Below are positions 44,008 to 52,462 of a stretch of 64,000 nt of DNA, piece by piece (within the stretch, counting starts at the first letter, position 1; each line of letters begins with the position of its first letter). The translations under genes and the position numbers were made by a program. Origin of the DNA: Agrobacterium arsenijevicii (GTDB lineage Bacteria > Pseudomonadota > Alphaproteobacteria > Rhizobiales > Rhizobiaceae). The stretch is taken from positions 1-64,000 of the forward strand of contig JWIT01000026.1 of assembly GCA_000949895.1 (NCBI GenBank), given 5' to 3'. Under the pieces are notes generated by a model, which saw nothing but the letters and a program-made list of their open reading frames with translations, searched no databases and was not told the DNA's origin.

Positions 44008-45453
44008 TCATGCGTTCAGCACACGTCCGTAGGCGTCGAGCACGCTTTCCTTCATCGACTCGGAAATGGTCGGATGCGGGAAGATCGTGTGCATTAGTTC
44101 CTCTTCGGTGGTTTCGAGGTTCATGGCGACCACGAAGCCCTGAATGAGTTCGGTGACTTCCGCACCAACCATGTGCGCGCCGATCAATTCGCCTGTCTTC
44201 TTGTCGAAGATGGTCTTGACCATGCCCTGATCTTCACCGAGCGCCACGGCCTTGCCGTTGGCCGCAAAGGAGAAGCGGCCGACGCGAATATCGCGGCCCA
44301 GTTCCTTCGCCTTGGCTTCGGTGAGACCAACAGAGGCGACCTGCGGGTTGCAATAGGTGCAGCCGGGGATCTTGAGCTTGTCCATCGGGTGAACATTCGG
44401 CAGACCGGCGATCTTTTCAACGCAGATCACGGCCTCATGCTCGGCCTTGTGGGCAAGCAGCGGCGGGCCGGCGACATCGCCGATGGCGTAGACGCCAGGC
44501 ACGTTGGTCTTGCCGTAACCGTCGATGACGAGGAAGCCGCGATCGGTCTTCACGCCGACGGCCTCAAGGCCGATGCCTTCGATGTTGGCGACGACGCCGA
44601 CAGCCGAAATCATCCGGTCAGCGGTGATCTTCTCGGACGAACCGTCCTTCTTCTCGAGCGTCGCAGTAACCGAATTCGCAGCCTTCTCGACCTTGGCAAC
44701 CTTGGTTTCCAGATGGAACTTGATGCCCTGCTTCTCCAGCTGCTTCTTGGCGAAGGCAGAGATCTCCGCATCTTCGACCGGCATCACCTGGCTCATGATT
44801 TCAACGACGGTAACGTCGACACCCATGGTGCGGTAGAAGCTGGCGAATTCGATGCCGATGGCGCCGGAACCCATGACGAGCAGCGACTTCGGCAGTTCTT
44901 CCGGCTTCATTGCCTCGAAATAGGTCCAGATCAGCTTGCCATCCGGTTCGATGCCTGGAAGCGCGCGCGGGCGGGCGCCTGTGGCGACGATGATGTGCTT
45001 GGCGGTATAGGTGCCCTCGCCCAGCGTGTTCTTCGGAACCGGGCCCATCGGTTCGACGGGCTTCTTCTGGGTCTTGGAAACCACGATTTCACCGGGCTTG
45101 GTGATCTTGGCCTCGCCCCAGATGATATCGACCTTGTTCTTCTTGAACAGGAAACCGACGCCGTTGTTCATGCGGTGGGCAATGCCGCGCGAACGATCAA
45201 CGATCGCCTTGACATCAGGCTTGATCGAGCCTTCGAGCGTCAGGCCGTAGTCCTTGGCGTGCTGAGCCGTATGCAAGACATCGGCAGTGCGCAGCAGCGC
45301 CTTGGTGGGAATGCAGCCCCAGTTGGAGCAGATGCCTGCAAGGTGCTCGCGCTCGACCACGGCAACCTTCAGCCCAAGCTGGGCTGCGCGAATGGCCGCG
45401 ATATAGCCGCCTGGGCCGGAACCGATAACGATGACGTCGTAGGACTGTGTCAT
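44008..45453 (-). CDS. lpdA: Dihydrolipoyl dehydrogenase (E3)
   Basis: 481 residues. FAD motif VIGSGPGGYIAAIRAA near 9, redox disulfide Cys 42 and Cys 47 (GICSNWGCIPTK), NAD motif MGSGAIGIEFASFY and the active-site HPTISE near the C-terminus are all present. It reoxidises the dihydrolipoyl groups of the complex. The start ATG 45453 has its ribosome binding site GGAAGG buried in the 3' arm of a hairpin that ends in six T residues directly before the ATG. The gene has very biased, GC-rich codon use, giving long open frames on the opposite strand, unlike its E1/E2 neighbours; this suggests a highly expressed origin. Confidence 0.95.
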   Translation of the reverse strand: MTQSYDVIVIGSGPGGYIAAIRAAQLGLKVAVVEREHLAGICSNWGCIPTKALLRTADVLHTAQHAKDYGLTLEGSIKPDVKAIVDRSRGIAHRMNNGVGFLFKKNKVDIIWGEAKITKPGEIVVSKTQKKPVEPMGPVPKNTLGEGTYTAKHIIVATGARPRALPGIEPDGKLIWTYFEAMKPEELPKSLLVMGSGAIGIEFASFYRTMGVDVTVVEIMSQVMPVEDAEISAFAKKQLEKQGIKFHLETKVAKVEKAANSVTATLEKKDGSSEKITADRMISAVGVVANIEGIGLEAVGVKTDRGFLVIDGYGKTNVPGVYAIGDVAGPPLLAHKAEHEAVICVEKIAGLPNVHPMDKLKIPGCTYCNPQVASVGLTEAKAKELGRDIRVGRFSFAANGKAVALGEDQGMVKTIFDKKTGELIGAHMVGAEVTELIQGFVVAMNLETTEEELMHTIFPHPTISESMKESVLDAYGRVLNA

Positions 45454-45488
45454 AAAAAACCTTCCGGATGCATCCCGCGTCCGGAAGG
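45454..45488 (-). terminator. Terminator-like hairpin that also holds the lpd ribosome binding site
   Basis: On the minus strand, CCTTCCGGA (45488-45480), an 11-base loop, TCCGGAAGG (45468-45460), then TTTTTT and the lpd ATG. The form is that of an intrinsic terminator, and the GGAAGG of its 3' arm is the only plausible lpd ribosome binding site, six bases from the ATG. It could end transcripts from the E1/E2 genes, block lpd translation, or both. Confidence 0.7.
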
Positions 45489-45580
45489 ATCACGACATGA
45501 CGCTCCAACAGAGAGAATTGAGGTTGGCGCTCACGCCGCCGGTAAAAGATCCCGCACTGTTCTAGTTGACCAGGACCGGC

Positions 45581-46882
45581 CTAAACCAACATTGCCATAG
45601 GGTTCTCGATATAGGTCTTGAACGCACCAATCAGAGCTGCGCCCAATGCGCCATCCACGGCGCGATGGTCTGTCGATAATGTGACCGTCATAAGGGTCGC
45701 CGCGACAACCGCATCATCAGTCACCACCGCGCGTTTTTCACCCGCTCCAACGGCCAGGATGGTCGCATGGGGCGGATTGACGATCGCGGCAAAGTCCCGA
45801 ATACCGAACATTCCCAGATTGGAAATCGCCGCCGTTCCGCCCTGATATTCTTCCGCCTTCAGCTTTCCGTCCTTGGCGCGGCCGGCGAGTTCTTTCATCT
45901 CCCGCGAAATTGCCGAGAGAGATTTGGTCTCCGCACTCCTGATGATCGGTGTGATCAGCCCGCCCGGCACCGAAACGGCGACGCCAATATCCGCATGCCT
46001 GTGCATCAGCAGGGTTTCGTCCGTCCACGAAACATTTGCATTCGGCACAGCCGCGAGGGCCAAAGCATAAGCCTTGATGACCATGTCGTTGACGGACAAT
46101 TTGTAGGCCGTCTTGCCATCGACGACTGGAGCAGAGGCATTCAGCTCTGTCCGCAATTTGAGCAGCGCGTCGATATTGCAGTCCACAGTGAGATAGAAGT
46201 GTGGAACGGTGCTCTTTGCTTCCACCAGGCGGCGGGCGATCGTCCGGCGCATGTTCGTATGGGCGACCTGCTCGTAGCTTCCTTCCGGAAAGAGTTTCAG
46301 GATCTGTTCGGTTGATACGGTCGCAGGAGACGACGCCGCTAGGACGGTGACAGGTTGCGCGCCCTCGGCTGAGGGAGACACCGCCACAGATGAATGGCTC
46401 TCGACGTCTGCCCGGCTTATTCGCCCGTTCGGCCCGGATCCCGTCACGCGACCGAGATCGATACCGCTCGTTCGCGCGAGCCTTCGCGCCAAAGGCGTTG
46501 CGCGAACATCCTTTTGCCCGGCACCCTGATTGGCCGCTTCCGGGGAAGAAACCTCGGCGGTAACACTATTGCCGACTTGGGATTTGGAGACGGGGGGTGG
46601 TTGGTCGCTGGGAACCCCTGACGGCCTGCCAGAATAGGCCTCATCCTCTCCGTAAATCCACGCGACGGCGGAGCCGACTGCAATGTCGACATTTTCTGCT
46701 GCTCGAATATCGCGCAAGATGCCGCTTGCCGGTGCGTCGATTTCCATCGCAGCTTTGTCGGTTTCAATTTCGAAGAGAACGTCGCCTTTGGTAACGGTTG
46801 CCCCGTCTTCGAAGAACCATTTGGATATTCGCCCGGTCGCCATGTCCATGTCGACCTTGGGAAGAATGACTTCAGTTGCCAT
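45581..46882 (-). CDS. 2-oxo-acid/acetoin dehydrogenase complex E2 (lipoyl acyltransferase)
   Basis: 433 residues. The single lipoyl domain has the lipoyl-accepting Lys 43 in ETDKAAMEID. A Pro/Ser-rich linker follows, then the E3/E1-binding domain (VRATPLARRLARTSGIDLGR, SGPNGRISRADVES). The catalytic domain begins near 215 and ends with the active-site DHRAVDGA. It transfers the acyl group from lipoate to CoA and forms the core of the complex. It follows E1 beta by two bases. E2 proteins of pyruvate, branched-chain and acetoin complexes look alike, so the substrate cannot be read from it. Confidence 0.9.
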   Translation of the reverse strand: MATEVILPKVDMDMATGRISKWFFEDGATVTKGDVLFEIETDKAAMEIDAPASGILRDIRAAENVDIAVGSAVAWIYGEDEAYSGRPSGVPSDQPPPVSKSQVGNSVTAEVSSPEAANQGAGQKDVRATPLARRLARTSGIDLGRVTGSGPNGRISRADVESHSSVAVSPSAEGAQPVTVLAASSPATVSTEQILKLFPEGSYEQVAHTNMRRTIARRLVEAKSTVPHFYLTVDCNIDALLKLRTELNASAPVVDGKTAYKLSVNDMVIKAYALALAAVPNANVSWTDETLLMHRHADIGVAVSVPGGLITPIIRSAETKSLSAISREMKELAGRAKDGKLKAEEYQGGTAAISNLGMFGIRDFAAIVNPPHATILAVGAGEKRAVVTDDAVVAATLMTVTLSTDHRAVDGALGAALIGAFKTYIENPMAMLV

Positions 46883-46884
46883 GA

Positions 46885-47883
46885 CTAGCGCGCTCCCTTG
46901 ACCAAATCGCGAACGGAGGCGACGATGCCTGGGACCTGCGGAACAGCGGCCTTTTCGAGTTCGGGATTGTAAGGAATAGGCGTTTCCGCGCCCCCAAGCC
47001 GAAGGATCGGCGCATCGAGATAATCGAAGGCGTCACTCTCTGCAATCATCGCGCTGACCTCTGCACCCACGCCCAGCGTCTTGACGGCTTCGTAGACGCA
47101 TACGAGCCTTGACGTCTTCTTGACGCTGGCAATGACCGTGTCCTTGTCCATCGGGCGGATGGTGCGCAAATCGATGACTTCGACATCGATGCCTTCTCCC
47201 GCCAGCTTTTCGGCGGCTTCCAGCGCTTTGTGAACCATGATTGACGTCGCAACGATCGTGACATCGCGGCCTTCGCGGCAGATCGCGGCCTTGCCGATCG
47301 GCACCGTATAATGTCCTTCCGGCACTGGTCCCTTCATTTTGTAAAGCAGCTTGTGCTCGAAGATCATCACGGGATCGGGATCCTCAATGGCTGCCAGGAG
47401 CATGCCTTTCACATCATGCGGCGTCGCCGGCTGGATCACTTTGAGGCCCGGAACATGGCCCAGCCATGCCTCGAGACTCTGACTATGCTGCGCCGCGGCG
47501 CCGGTGCCTGAACCCGCAGGGAAGCGCATGACGACGGGCACCGAAACGGCACCCCCGAGCATGTATCGAATCTTGGCCGCCTGGTTGACGATCTGCTCCA
47601 TGGCGAGCGCCGCGAAGTCGGAAAACTGGAATTCGAAGATCGGGCGCATCCCCGTCAGCGCTGCACCGACGGCAACGCCGGCACCTCCGAGTTCTGAAAT
47701 CGGAGTGTCCATCACCCGGTCCGGACCGAAACGGTCGATCAGGTCGCCCGTGACTTGGAAAGCGCCGCCGTATACCCCGATATCTTCTCCCATCAGGAAA
47801 ACGCGCTCGTCGGCCTCCATGGCGATGGCCATTGCTTCCTGGATTGCCTGGGAATAGCTTAGTTCTCTCACTGCGACATCCAT
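46885..47883 (-). CDS. Thiamine-dependent dehydrogenase E1 beta subunit
   Basis: 332 residues. The ATG 47883 overlaps the E1 alpha stop (TGATG). MDVAVRELSYSQAIQEAMAI leads into the transketolase pyrimidine domain with GEDIGVYGGAF and DTPISELGGAGVAVGAA. Then come AAQHSQSLEAWLGHVPGLKV and the C-terminal IDLRTIRPMDKDTV. There is no N-terminal lipoyl domain, unlike the housekeeping E1 beta of rhizobial pyruvate dehydrogenase; this fits the acetoin-type (AcoB) or 2-oxoisovalerate type. It pairs with the E1 alpha gene to form the decarboxylating or C-C cleaving heterotetramer. Confidence 0.9.
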   Translation of the reverse strand: MDVAVRELSYSQAIQEAMAIAMEADERVFLMGEDIGVYGGAFQVTGDLIDRFGPDRVMDTPISELGGAGVAVGAALTGMRPIFEFQFSDFAALAMEQIVNQAAKIRYMLGGAVSVPVVMRFPAGSGTGAAAQHSQSLEAWLGHVPGLKVIQPATPHDVKGMLLAAIEDPDPVMIFEHKLLYKMKGPVPEGHYTVPIGKAAICREGRDVTIVATSIMVHKALEAAEKLAGEGIDVEVIDLRTIRPMDKDTVIASVKKTSRLVCVYEAVKTLGVGAEVSAMIAESDAFDYLDAPILRLGGAETPIPYNPELEKAAVPQVPGIVASVRDLVKGAR

Positions 47884-48917
47884 CACGCGGACTCCGTATA
47901 TACGTTCAGTCCGAGATCGGCTGTCTCGGGGGCTGGGCTTTCCTTGGCATAGGTGATCGCGGCGGCGATATCCTGCCGCACACTCTCCCGGATGGCTTCC
48001 AGGGCAGCGGCATCGGTGATGCCGAACTCGACCAACTGGTTCTCGAAAAGCACGATCGGGTCGCGATTGGTCATCCAGTCGTCGATTTCTTCCTTTGTCC
48101 GATAACGGTTACGGTCGCTCTTGGAGTGACCACGGTGACGGTATGTCTTGCACTCGATCAAGGACGGCCCCTGACCGGATCGCGCCCGCTCGACGGCGAT
48201 GCGCGAGGCCTCGGCAACATCGGAAAGATTGTTCCCGTCGACAATGACGCCAGGCATCGAATAGCCAGCGGCCCGGTCAGCGATATTCGCCACGGCGGTG
48301 GAGCGTTCCGTGGACGTCGACATTCCGTATTTGTTGTTCTCGCAAACGAACACGACCGGCAGCTTCCAGACGGACGCCATGTTCAGCGCCTCATGAAACG
48401 CGCCTTCATTGTTTGCTCCATCGCCGAAAAAGCAGACGATAACCTTTCCGGTTTTCATTCTCTTGGATGTGAGAGCCGCGCCGACTGCAATGGGGATACC
48501 GCCTCCCACGATGCCATTGGCACCCAGATTTCCGGTCGTAACGTCGGCTATATGCATCGATCCGCCACGCCCGGCGCAATAGCCTGTCGTTTTTCCGAAG
48601 AACTCCGCAAACATCCGCTTCACGTCGGCACCCTTGGCGATGCAGTGTCCATGCCCGCGATGCGTCGACGTGATCTGATCTTCGTTGGTCAACGCCAGGC
48701 AGACACCCATGGCGCTGGCTTCTTGACCGATGGAAAGATGCATCGTTCCATGAATAAGGCCACGCGTGTAGCTCTCTTCCGCGCCTTCCTCGAACTGCCG
48801 GATCAAATGCATTTTGCGCAGCGCCTCCAGCAACTGCTCGCGGCTATGTTCCCTGTAAAGAAAGGGCATGTTTGCCACGCTCTGAGAAACCGTCTCGACT
48901 GTCTTCGTCGTCGCCAT
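47883..48917 (-). CDS. Thiamine-dependent dehydrogenase E1 alpha subunit (acetoin-type)
   Basis: 344 residues from ATG 48917, seven bases after AGGAG; ATG 48923, which overlaps the upstream stop, is an alternative. Landmarks are MHLIRQFEEGAEESYTRGLI, GTMHLSIGQEASAMGV, TSTHRGHGHCIAKGADVKRM, GRGGSMHIADV and the thiamine-pyrophosphate motif FFGDGANNEGAFHEALNMAS with ENNKYGMS. These resemble AcoA of acetoin dehydrogenase and pyruvate E1 alpha alike. It follows the COG4091-type oxidoreductase within three bases, so the complex is tied to that pathway. Confidence 0.9.
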   Translation of the reverse strand: MATTKTVETVSQSVANMPFLYREHSREQLLEALRKMHLIRQFEEGAEESYTRGLIHGTMHLSIGQEASAMGVCLALTNEDQITSTHRGHGHCIAKGADVKRMFAEFFGKTTGYCAGRGGSMHIADVTTGNLGANGIVGGGIPIAVGAALTSKRMKTGKVIVCFFGDGANNEGAFHEALNMASVWKLPVVFVCENNKYGMSTSTERSTAVANIADRAAGYSMPGVIVDGNNLSDVAEASRIAVERARSGQGPSLIECKTYRHRGHSKSDRNRYRTKEEIDDWMTNRDPIVLFENQLVEFGITDAAALEAIRESVRQDIAAAITYAKESPAPETADLGLNVYTESA

Positions 48918-48919
48918 TG

Positions 48920-50245
48920 TCATGCTCCTGTCCCATAAACAAGCTTGTCCTGACGGGCTCGCAATGCCGCGATCTTTGAGCCAGGGACGACAGCCGCGTT
49001 GGCATAGGTGATAAGTTCGCCCTTCTTGATCGCGGCGGTGACTGTCCCGCCCTGTAGAAGACCACAAGGGATCGCGCCGGCGGTGCGCGCTTCCGGCGCC
49101 GTCATGATCCAGGCGCGGTAGCAATATTCGCCGATGGCATCGAGCTTTTCGCCCGGCTTGAGGTCTCTCTTGGCGACCGCACACACTTCCGCGACCGGCT
49201 TCGACAACGGCACCATGTCCGGCTTGCCGTAGAGAACGACACGCGCGCATGTCAGCGGAACTTCCAGCGAGGTTAGATGATAGGGCCGATGGAAGGTGAA
49301 ATAAGGACCCGTGCCCATCTTCAGGTCTTCCATGCGCTCCGAGATGCGCGGATGCGACATGTCGGCAACCACAAACACGCCGGGAGCAACGCCTTTGCCG
49401 ATGGAGTAATCAACAACCCCGACCCGCGACAGCACGCCACCGTCCTTCTCGGGCACCAAGGTCTTTGCCAACTGTTCCAGCGTCGCGGAAGGACCGTGCA
49501 TGCCGGGCTTGTCGGGGACGAGGCCGGTGGCGTTGGCGATTGCCGCCATCTCTACCATTGTCTTGGAACCGTCGACAAACTCGACGAGCATGCGGACATT
49601 CATATGCCGGCGGATCGCCTCCTCCGCGTATTGGTCCGGGACGGCGTCAATGTTCAAGGGGTTGTTTTTGCCTTTGCCCGCAGCCACGATGGGATGCCCC
49701 ATGGCTGACACAAACTCGATCAGCTCCATGCAGGACGATGGTTCGTCGCCCGCACCGAGAGAATATGTCACACCCAGGCGCTCGGCTTCGCTTTTGAGAT
49801 AGGCGCCGATCGTGACGTCCGCCTCGACGTTCATCATGACGAGGTGCTTGCCGTTCTCCATCGCCGTGAGGCCGATTTCAGCACCGACAGCCGGAACGCC
49901 TGTGGCATCGATAATCACGTCGATAAGGCCGTTTCCGAGGACCAGGCTTGAGTCGGCCGTGACCGCGATTTTGCCGGACTCCATCGCAGCCGTCAGGGCG
50001 CCTGTATTGGACGCTTCCCGGCTATGACCTGTCTCCTGATAGGCGATGTCGACCGCCTTCGTCGCGGCTTCGATGTTCAGGTCGCAAATTGCTCCGATCT
50101 CGATACCGGGCATATGTGCGACCCGCGTGACGATATCCGTTCCCATTTCCCCGGATCCGATGAGACCGATGCGAATCGGACGCCCGGAATTTTCGCGCGC
50201 GACCAGGTCGCGCGCCAAACCGGTTGGCGCGACATTGATGGACAT
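48920..50245 (-). CDS. NAD(P)-dependent homoserine-dehydrogenase-like oxidoreductase with C-terminal SAF domain (COG4091-like)
   Basis: 441 residues from ATG 50245, with GGGAGGAA seven bases upstream. The N-terminal Rossmann motif IGLIGSGEMGTDIV is near 26-39. A central catalytic region follows, with SLGAGDEPSSCMELIEFVSA and AAGKGKNNPLN. The last 100 residues form a SAF-type domain (VCAVAKRDLKPGEKLDAIGE). These proteins are called predicted homoserine dehydrogenases, but most occur in sugar- or polyol-use clusters and their reaction is not known to me. It starts the second transcription unit of locus B, and a candidate SorC operator lies 40-73 bp upstream. It probably reduces or oxidises a phosphorylated intermediate made by the PfkB kinase. 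Confidence 0.82.
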   Translation of the reverse strand: MSINVAPTGLARDLVARENSGRPIRIGLIGSGEMGTDIVTRVAHMPGIEIGAICDLNIEAATKAVDIAYQETGHSREASNTGALTAAMESGKIAVTADSSLVLGNGLIDVIIDATGVPAVGAEIGLTAMENGKHLVMMNVEADVTIGAYLKSEAERLGVTYSLGAGDEPSSCMELIEFVSAMGHPIVAAGKGKNNPLNIDAVPDQYAEEAIRRHMNVRMLVEFVDGSKTMVEMAAIANATGLVPDKPGMHGPSATLEQLAKTLVPEKDGGVLSRVGVVDYSIGKGVAPGVFVVADMSHPRISERMEDLKMGTGPYFTFHRPYHLTSLEVPLTCARVVLYGKPDMVPLSKPVAEVCAVAKRDLKPGEKLDAIGEYCYRAWIMTAPEARTAGAIPCGLLQGGTVTAAIKKGELITYANAAVVPGSKIAALRARQDKLVYGTGA

Positions 50246-50284
50246 AGGACTTCCTCCCAAATTACGACGATGATCAAGACTATC

Positions 50285-50318
50285 TGAACATTTGTATTTG
50301 TGTCAACATGAATGTTCA
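50285..50318. promoter_or_regulatory. Candidate SorC operator, site A (TGAACATT-N18-AATGTTCA)
   Basis: Perfect 8-bp inverted arms, TGAACATT at 50285-50292 and AATGTTCA at 50311-50318, with an 18-bp spacer. It lies 40-73 bp upstream of the oxidoreductase start in the 176-bp gap after the kinase gene, suggesting an internal promoter there. Confidence 0.68.
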
Positions 50319-50421
50319 TTTTTGTGTTTGTTAGAAGGCCGCCCTTTTAAGGCGATCCTTGGCGGGCACCGCGAATGCCGTTGGTATCTCGACCCGCGTT
50401 CGCGCCCTTCCGTGCCAATAA

Positions 50422-51408
50422 TCAGGCGTGAGACAATTTCTGTTTCGAGGCACGCCCCTCGTGGGAGCGTGGCGGCGTCTGCGCGATAAATCGCTGCGTG
50501 GTGGAGTAATCGACAATTCCGGCCTGGCTGCCCAGAGCGGTAGCATTCTGCGCCGAAGAGGCCTGCGCCAAGCGCACCATCTCATGGGGCGAAAGCCCAA
50601 GATGCAAGCCGGTGGCAATACCGGCATTGAAACAGTCACCGCAGCCGCAGGTACACACGACGTCGACCACGAAGCTCGGCATGTGAAAGTTCAACCCGTG
50701 CCGATCGCGGTAAAGGGCACCATCCCTGCCAAGCGTGAGAATGACACATCCCGCCCCCTTGGAGAGGAGAAATTCGGAGACTGCCTCGAGGTCGCGCAGC
50801 CCCGACAGCGCCATCGCCTCGTCTTCGGACGGGAGGAAATAATCGGTGTAGGCAAGGAGGCTCTCAACCTTCGGGAAGTCTGCCTGCGTTGCCGCGAAGA
50901 CGTCGAGCGTTGTCGTAATGCCGCGGCGCTTGGCTTCCTTCATCACCTCCAGCGTCCGGCCTTCGTCCATACGGTCCATGAGACCTACCCCGCCCACATG
51001 CAGGATTTTGGTGTCGAGAACACGGTCGATATCCGCGTCAGAGACAAAGAAGCCGCCGGTCGCGCCCTTTTTATGAAGCGCCGGGCGAGCGCCGTCCGGC
51101 CGTGTCGTGACAATCGATGACGAGGTAGAGAACCCGTCGCAAAGCTGCATGAGTTCCGTATCGATTCCATATTTACCCAGTTTCATGAGTACCCAATCGC
51201 CCATGTCATCCTGGCCGATCCCCCCGACGGCCTGAACGTTCAGGCCGTATTTCGCAGCAGCAATGGCAGCGCTGCCGGCGGCACCCGAAACGGCGAGGGC
51301 GAAGTCCTCGACGAAATAGGTGCCGCCGCTGGGAGGTATCTCGGTCACCGGACGGCAGAGTGCATCGAATGTGTAGAAACCCATTGATGTATAGTCGAAA
51401 CGTGCCAT
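50422..51408 (-). CDS. PfkB-family sugar/polyol kinase, locus B
   Basis: 328 residues. The ATG overlaps the ATPase stop (TAATG). GAAGSAAIAAAKYGLNVQAV, FSTSSSIVTTRPDGARPALH and CTCGCGDCFNAGIATGLHLG give the ribokinase fold, with catalytic Asp in the GCGD motif. It is closely similar in order and sequence to the locus-A kinase (32441-33397), including its start and the tail (QASSAQNATALGSQAGIVDY against QASSALNATGLGSQAGIIDL). It likely phosphorylates the compound brought in by the CUT1 importer encoded just upstream. Confidence 0.88.
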   Translation of the reverse strand: MARFDYTSMGFYTFDALCRPVTEIPPSGGTYFVEDFALAVSGAAGSAAIAAAKYGLNVQAVGGIGQDDMGDWVLMKLGKYGIDTELMQLCDGFSTSSSIVTTRPDGARPALHKKGATGGFFVSDADIDRVLDTKILHVGGVGLMDRMDEGRTLEVMKEAKRRGITTTLDVFAATQADFPKVESLLAYTDYFLPSEDEAMALSGLRDLEAVSEFLLSKGAGCVILTLGRDGALYRDRHGLNFHMPSFVVDVVCTCGCGDCFNAGIATGLHLGLSPHEMVRLAQASSAQNATALGSQAGIVDYSTTQRFIAQTPPRSHEGRASKQKLSHA

Positions 51409-52457
51409 TAGCGTTCTCCCCGTATCCTTTGACCGCTGGCCGCCTCGAAAAAGTAAAGGCGATTTGGGTCGAAGCCGATCCGGATGGGTGTGTCGAGATC
51501 TGCGCGAAAATCACGGGCGGCCTTGATTTCGAAGAAGGTTTCGCCTGTCTTGACTGTCAGGTAGGTGCAGTCGCCGGTCGGCTCGACCGCAAAGACTTGC
51601 CCTGCCAGATCGGCCCCGGTCACGGAGGCATCCTCTGGTCGCACACCCAGAATAACCGAACCTTCGACGAAATCCGGACATGTTGTCGCCAGCCCCGGAG
51701 CTGTGAACCGCCCATTCTGCGCATTGCCCTTGACCAGGTTCATCGGTGGAGCGCCGATGAAGCCCGCAACAAACGTGTTGGCGGGATCGGAATAAATCTG
51801 GTCCGGCGTTCCGACCTGCTGGATACGCCCCCGGTCCATGATGACAATGCGGTCCGCCAGTGTCATGGCTTCGATCTGATCGTGCGTGACGTAGACAGTG
51901 GTGATCTTCAGCTGACGCTGTAGATGCTTGATCTGCGCGCGCATCGACGCGCGCAGCTTGGCGTCGAGGTTGGAAAGCGGCTCGTCCATCAGGAAGACAT
52001 GCGGCTTGCGGACAACCGCGCGTGCAAGGGCTGCGCGCTGACGCTGCCCGCCGGACAGGGCGTTCGGCTTGCGGTCGAGATAGTCACCCAGTTCTACCAT
52101 CGCAGCGGCTTGGCGGATGCGACTATCATGTTCCGCCTTCGGCACACCGCGCATTCGCAATGGGAAGCGGATATTGTCGTAGATCGTCATATTCGGGTAG
52201 AGCGCATAGCCTTGAAAGACCATCGCAACGTCCCGGTCGCGGGCATCGACGCCGTTGACCACTTCGTCGGCGATGACGATATCGCCTTCTGTCGGCTCCT
52301 CAAGCCCGGCAATCATGCGCATCGTTGTCGTCTTGCCGCATCCCGAAGGACCCAGGAGAACCAGAAACTCCTCCGAGGCTATCTCGAGGTTCATCAGTTC
52401 GACACCCGTAAACGCGCCGTAGCGTTTGACGATATTGTTGAGGTGGATAGAGGCCAT
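51408..52457 (-). CDS. ABC transporter ATPase, CUT1 (MalK/UgpC type), locus B
   Basis: 349 residues from ATG 52457, preceded by AAAGGG; the longer frame to 52748 reads into the permease gene. Walker A GPSGCGKTT at 36-44, Q loop MVFQGYALYP, signature LSGGQRQRAALARAV, LMDEPLSNLDAKLRASM, and a C-terminal TOBE domain with LGVRPEDASV near 280. It starts six bases after the permease stop. It drives the locus-B importer. Confidence 0.9.
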   Translation of the reverse strand: MASIHLNNIVKRYGAFTGVELMNLEIASEEFLVLLGPSGCGKTTTMRMIAGLEEPTEGDIVIADEVVNGVDARDRDVAMVFQGYALYPNMTIYDNIRFPLRMRGVPKAEHDSRIRQAAAMVELGDYLDRKPNALSGGQRQRAALARAVVRKPHVFLMDEPLSNLDAKLRASMRAQIKHLQRQLKITTVYVTHDQIEAMTLADRIVIMDRGRIQQVGTPDQIYSDPANTFVAGFIGAPPMNLVKGNAQNGRFTAPGLATTCPDFVEGSVILGVRPEDASVTGADLAGQVFAVEPTGDCTYLTVKTGETFFEIKAARDFRADLDTPIRIGFDPNRLYFFEAASGQRIRGER

Positions 52458-52462
52458 GTTCG

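Noticed and set aside
44173..45600. 475-codon open frame on the + strand
   Set aside because: It lies wholly opposite lpd and mirrors its biased third positions; the translation is Gly/Asp/Ala-rich and matches no family.
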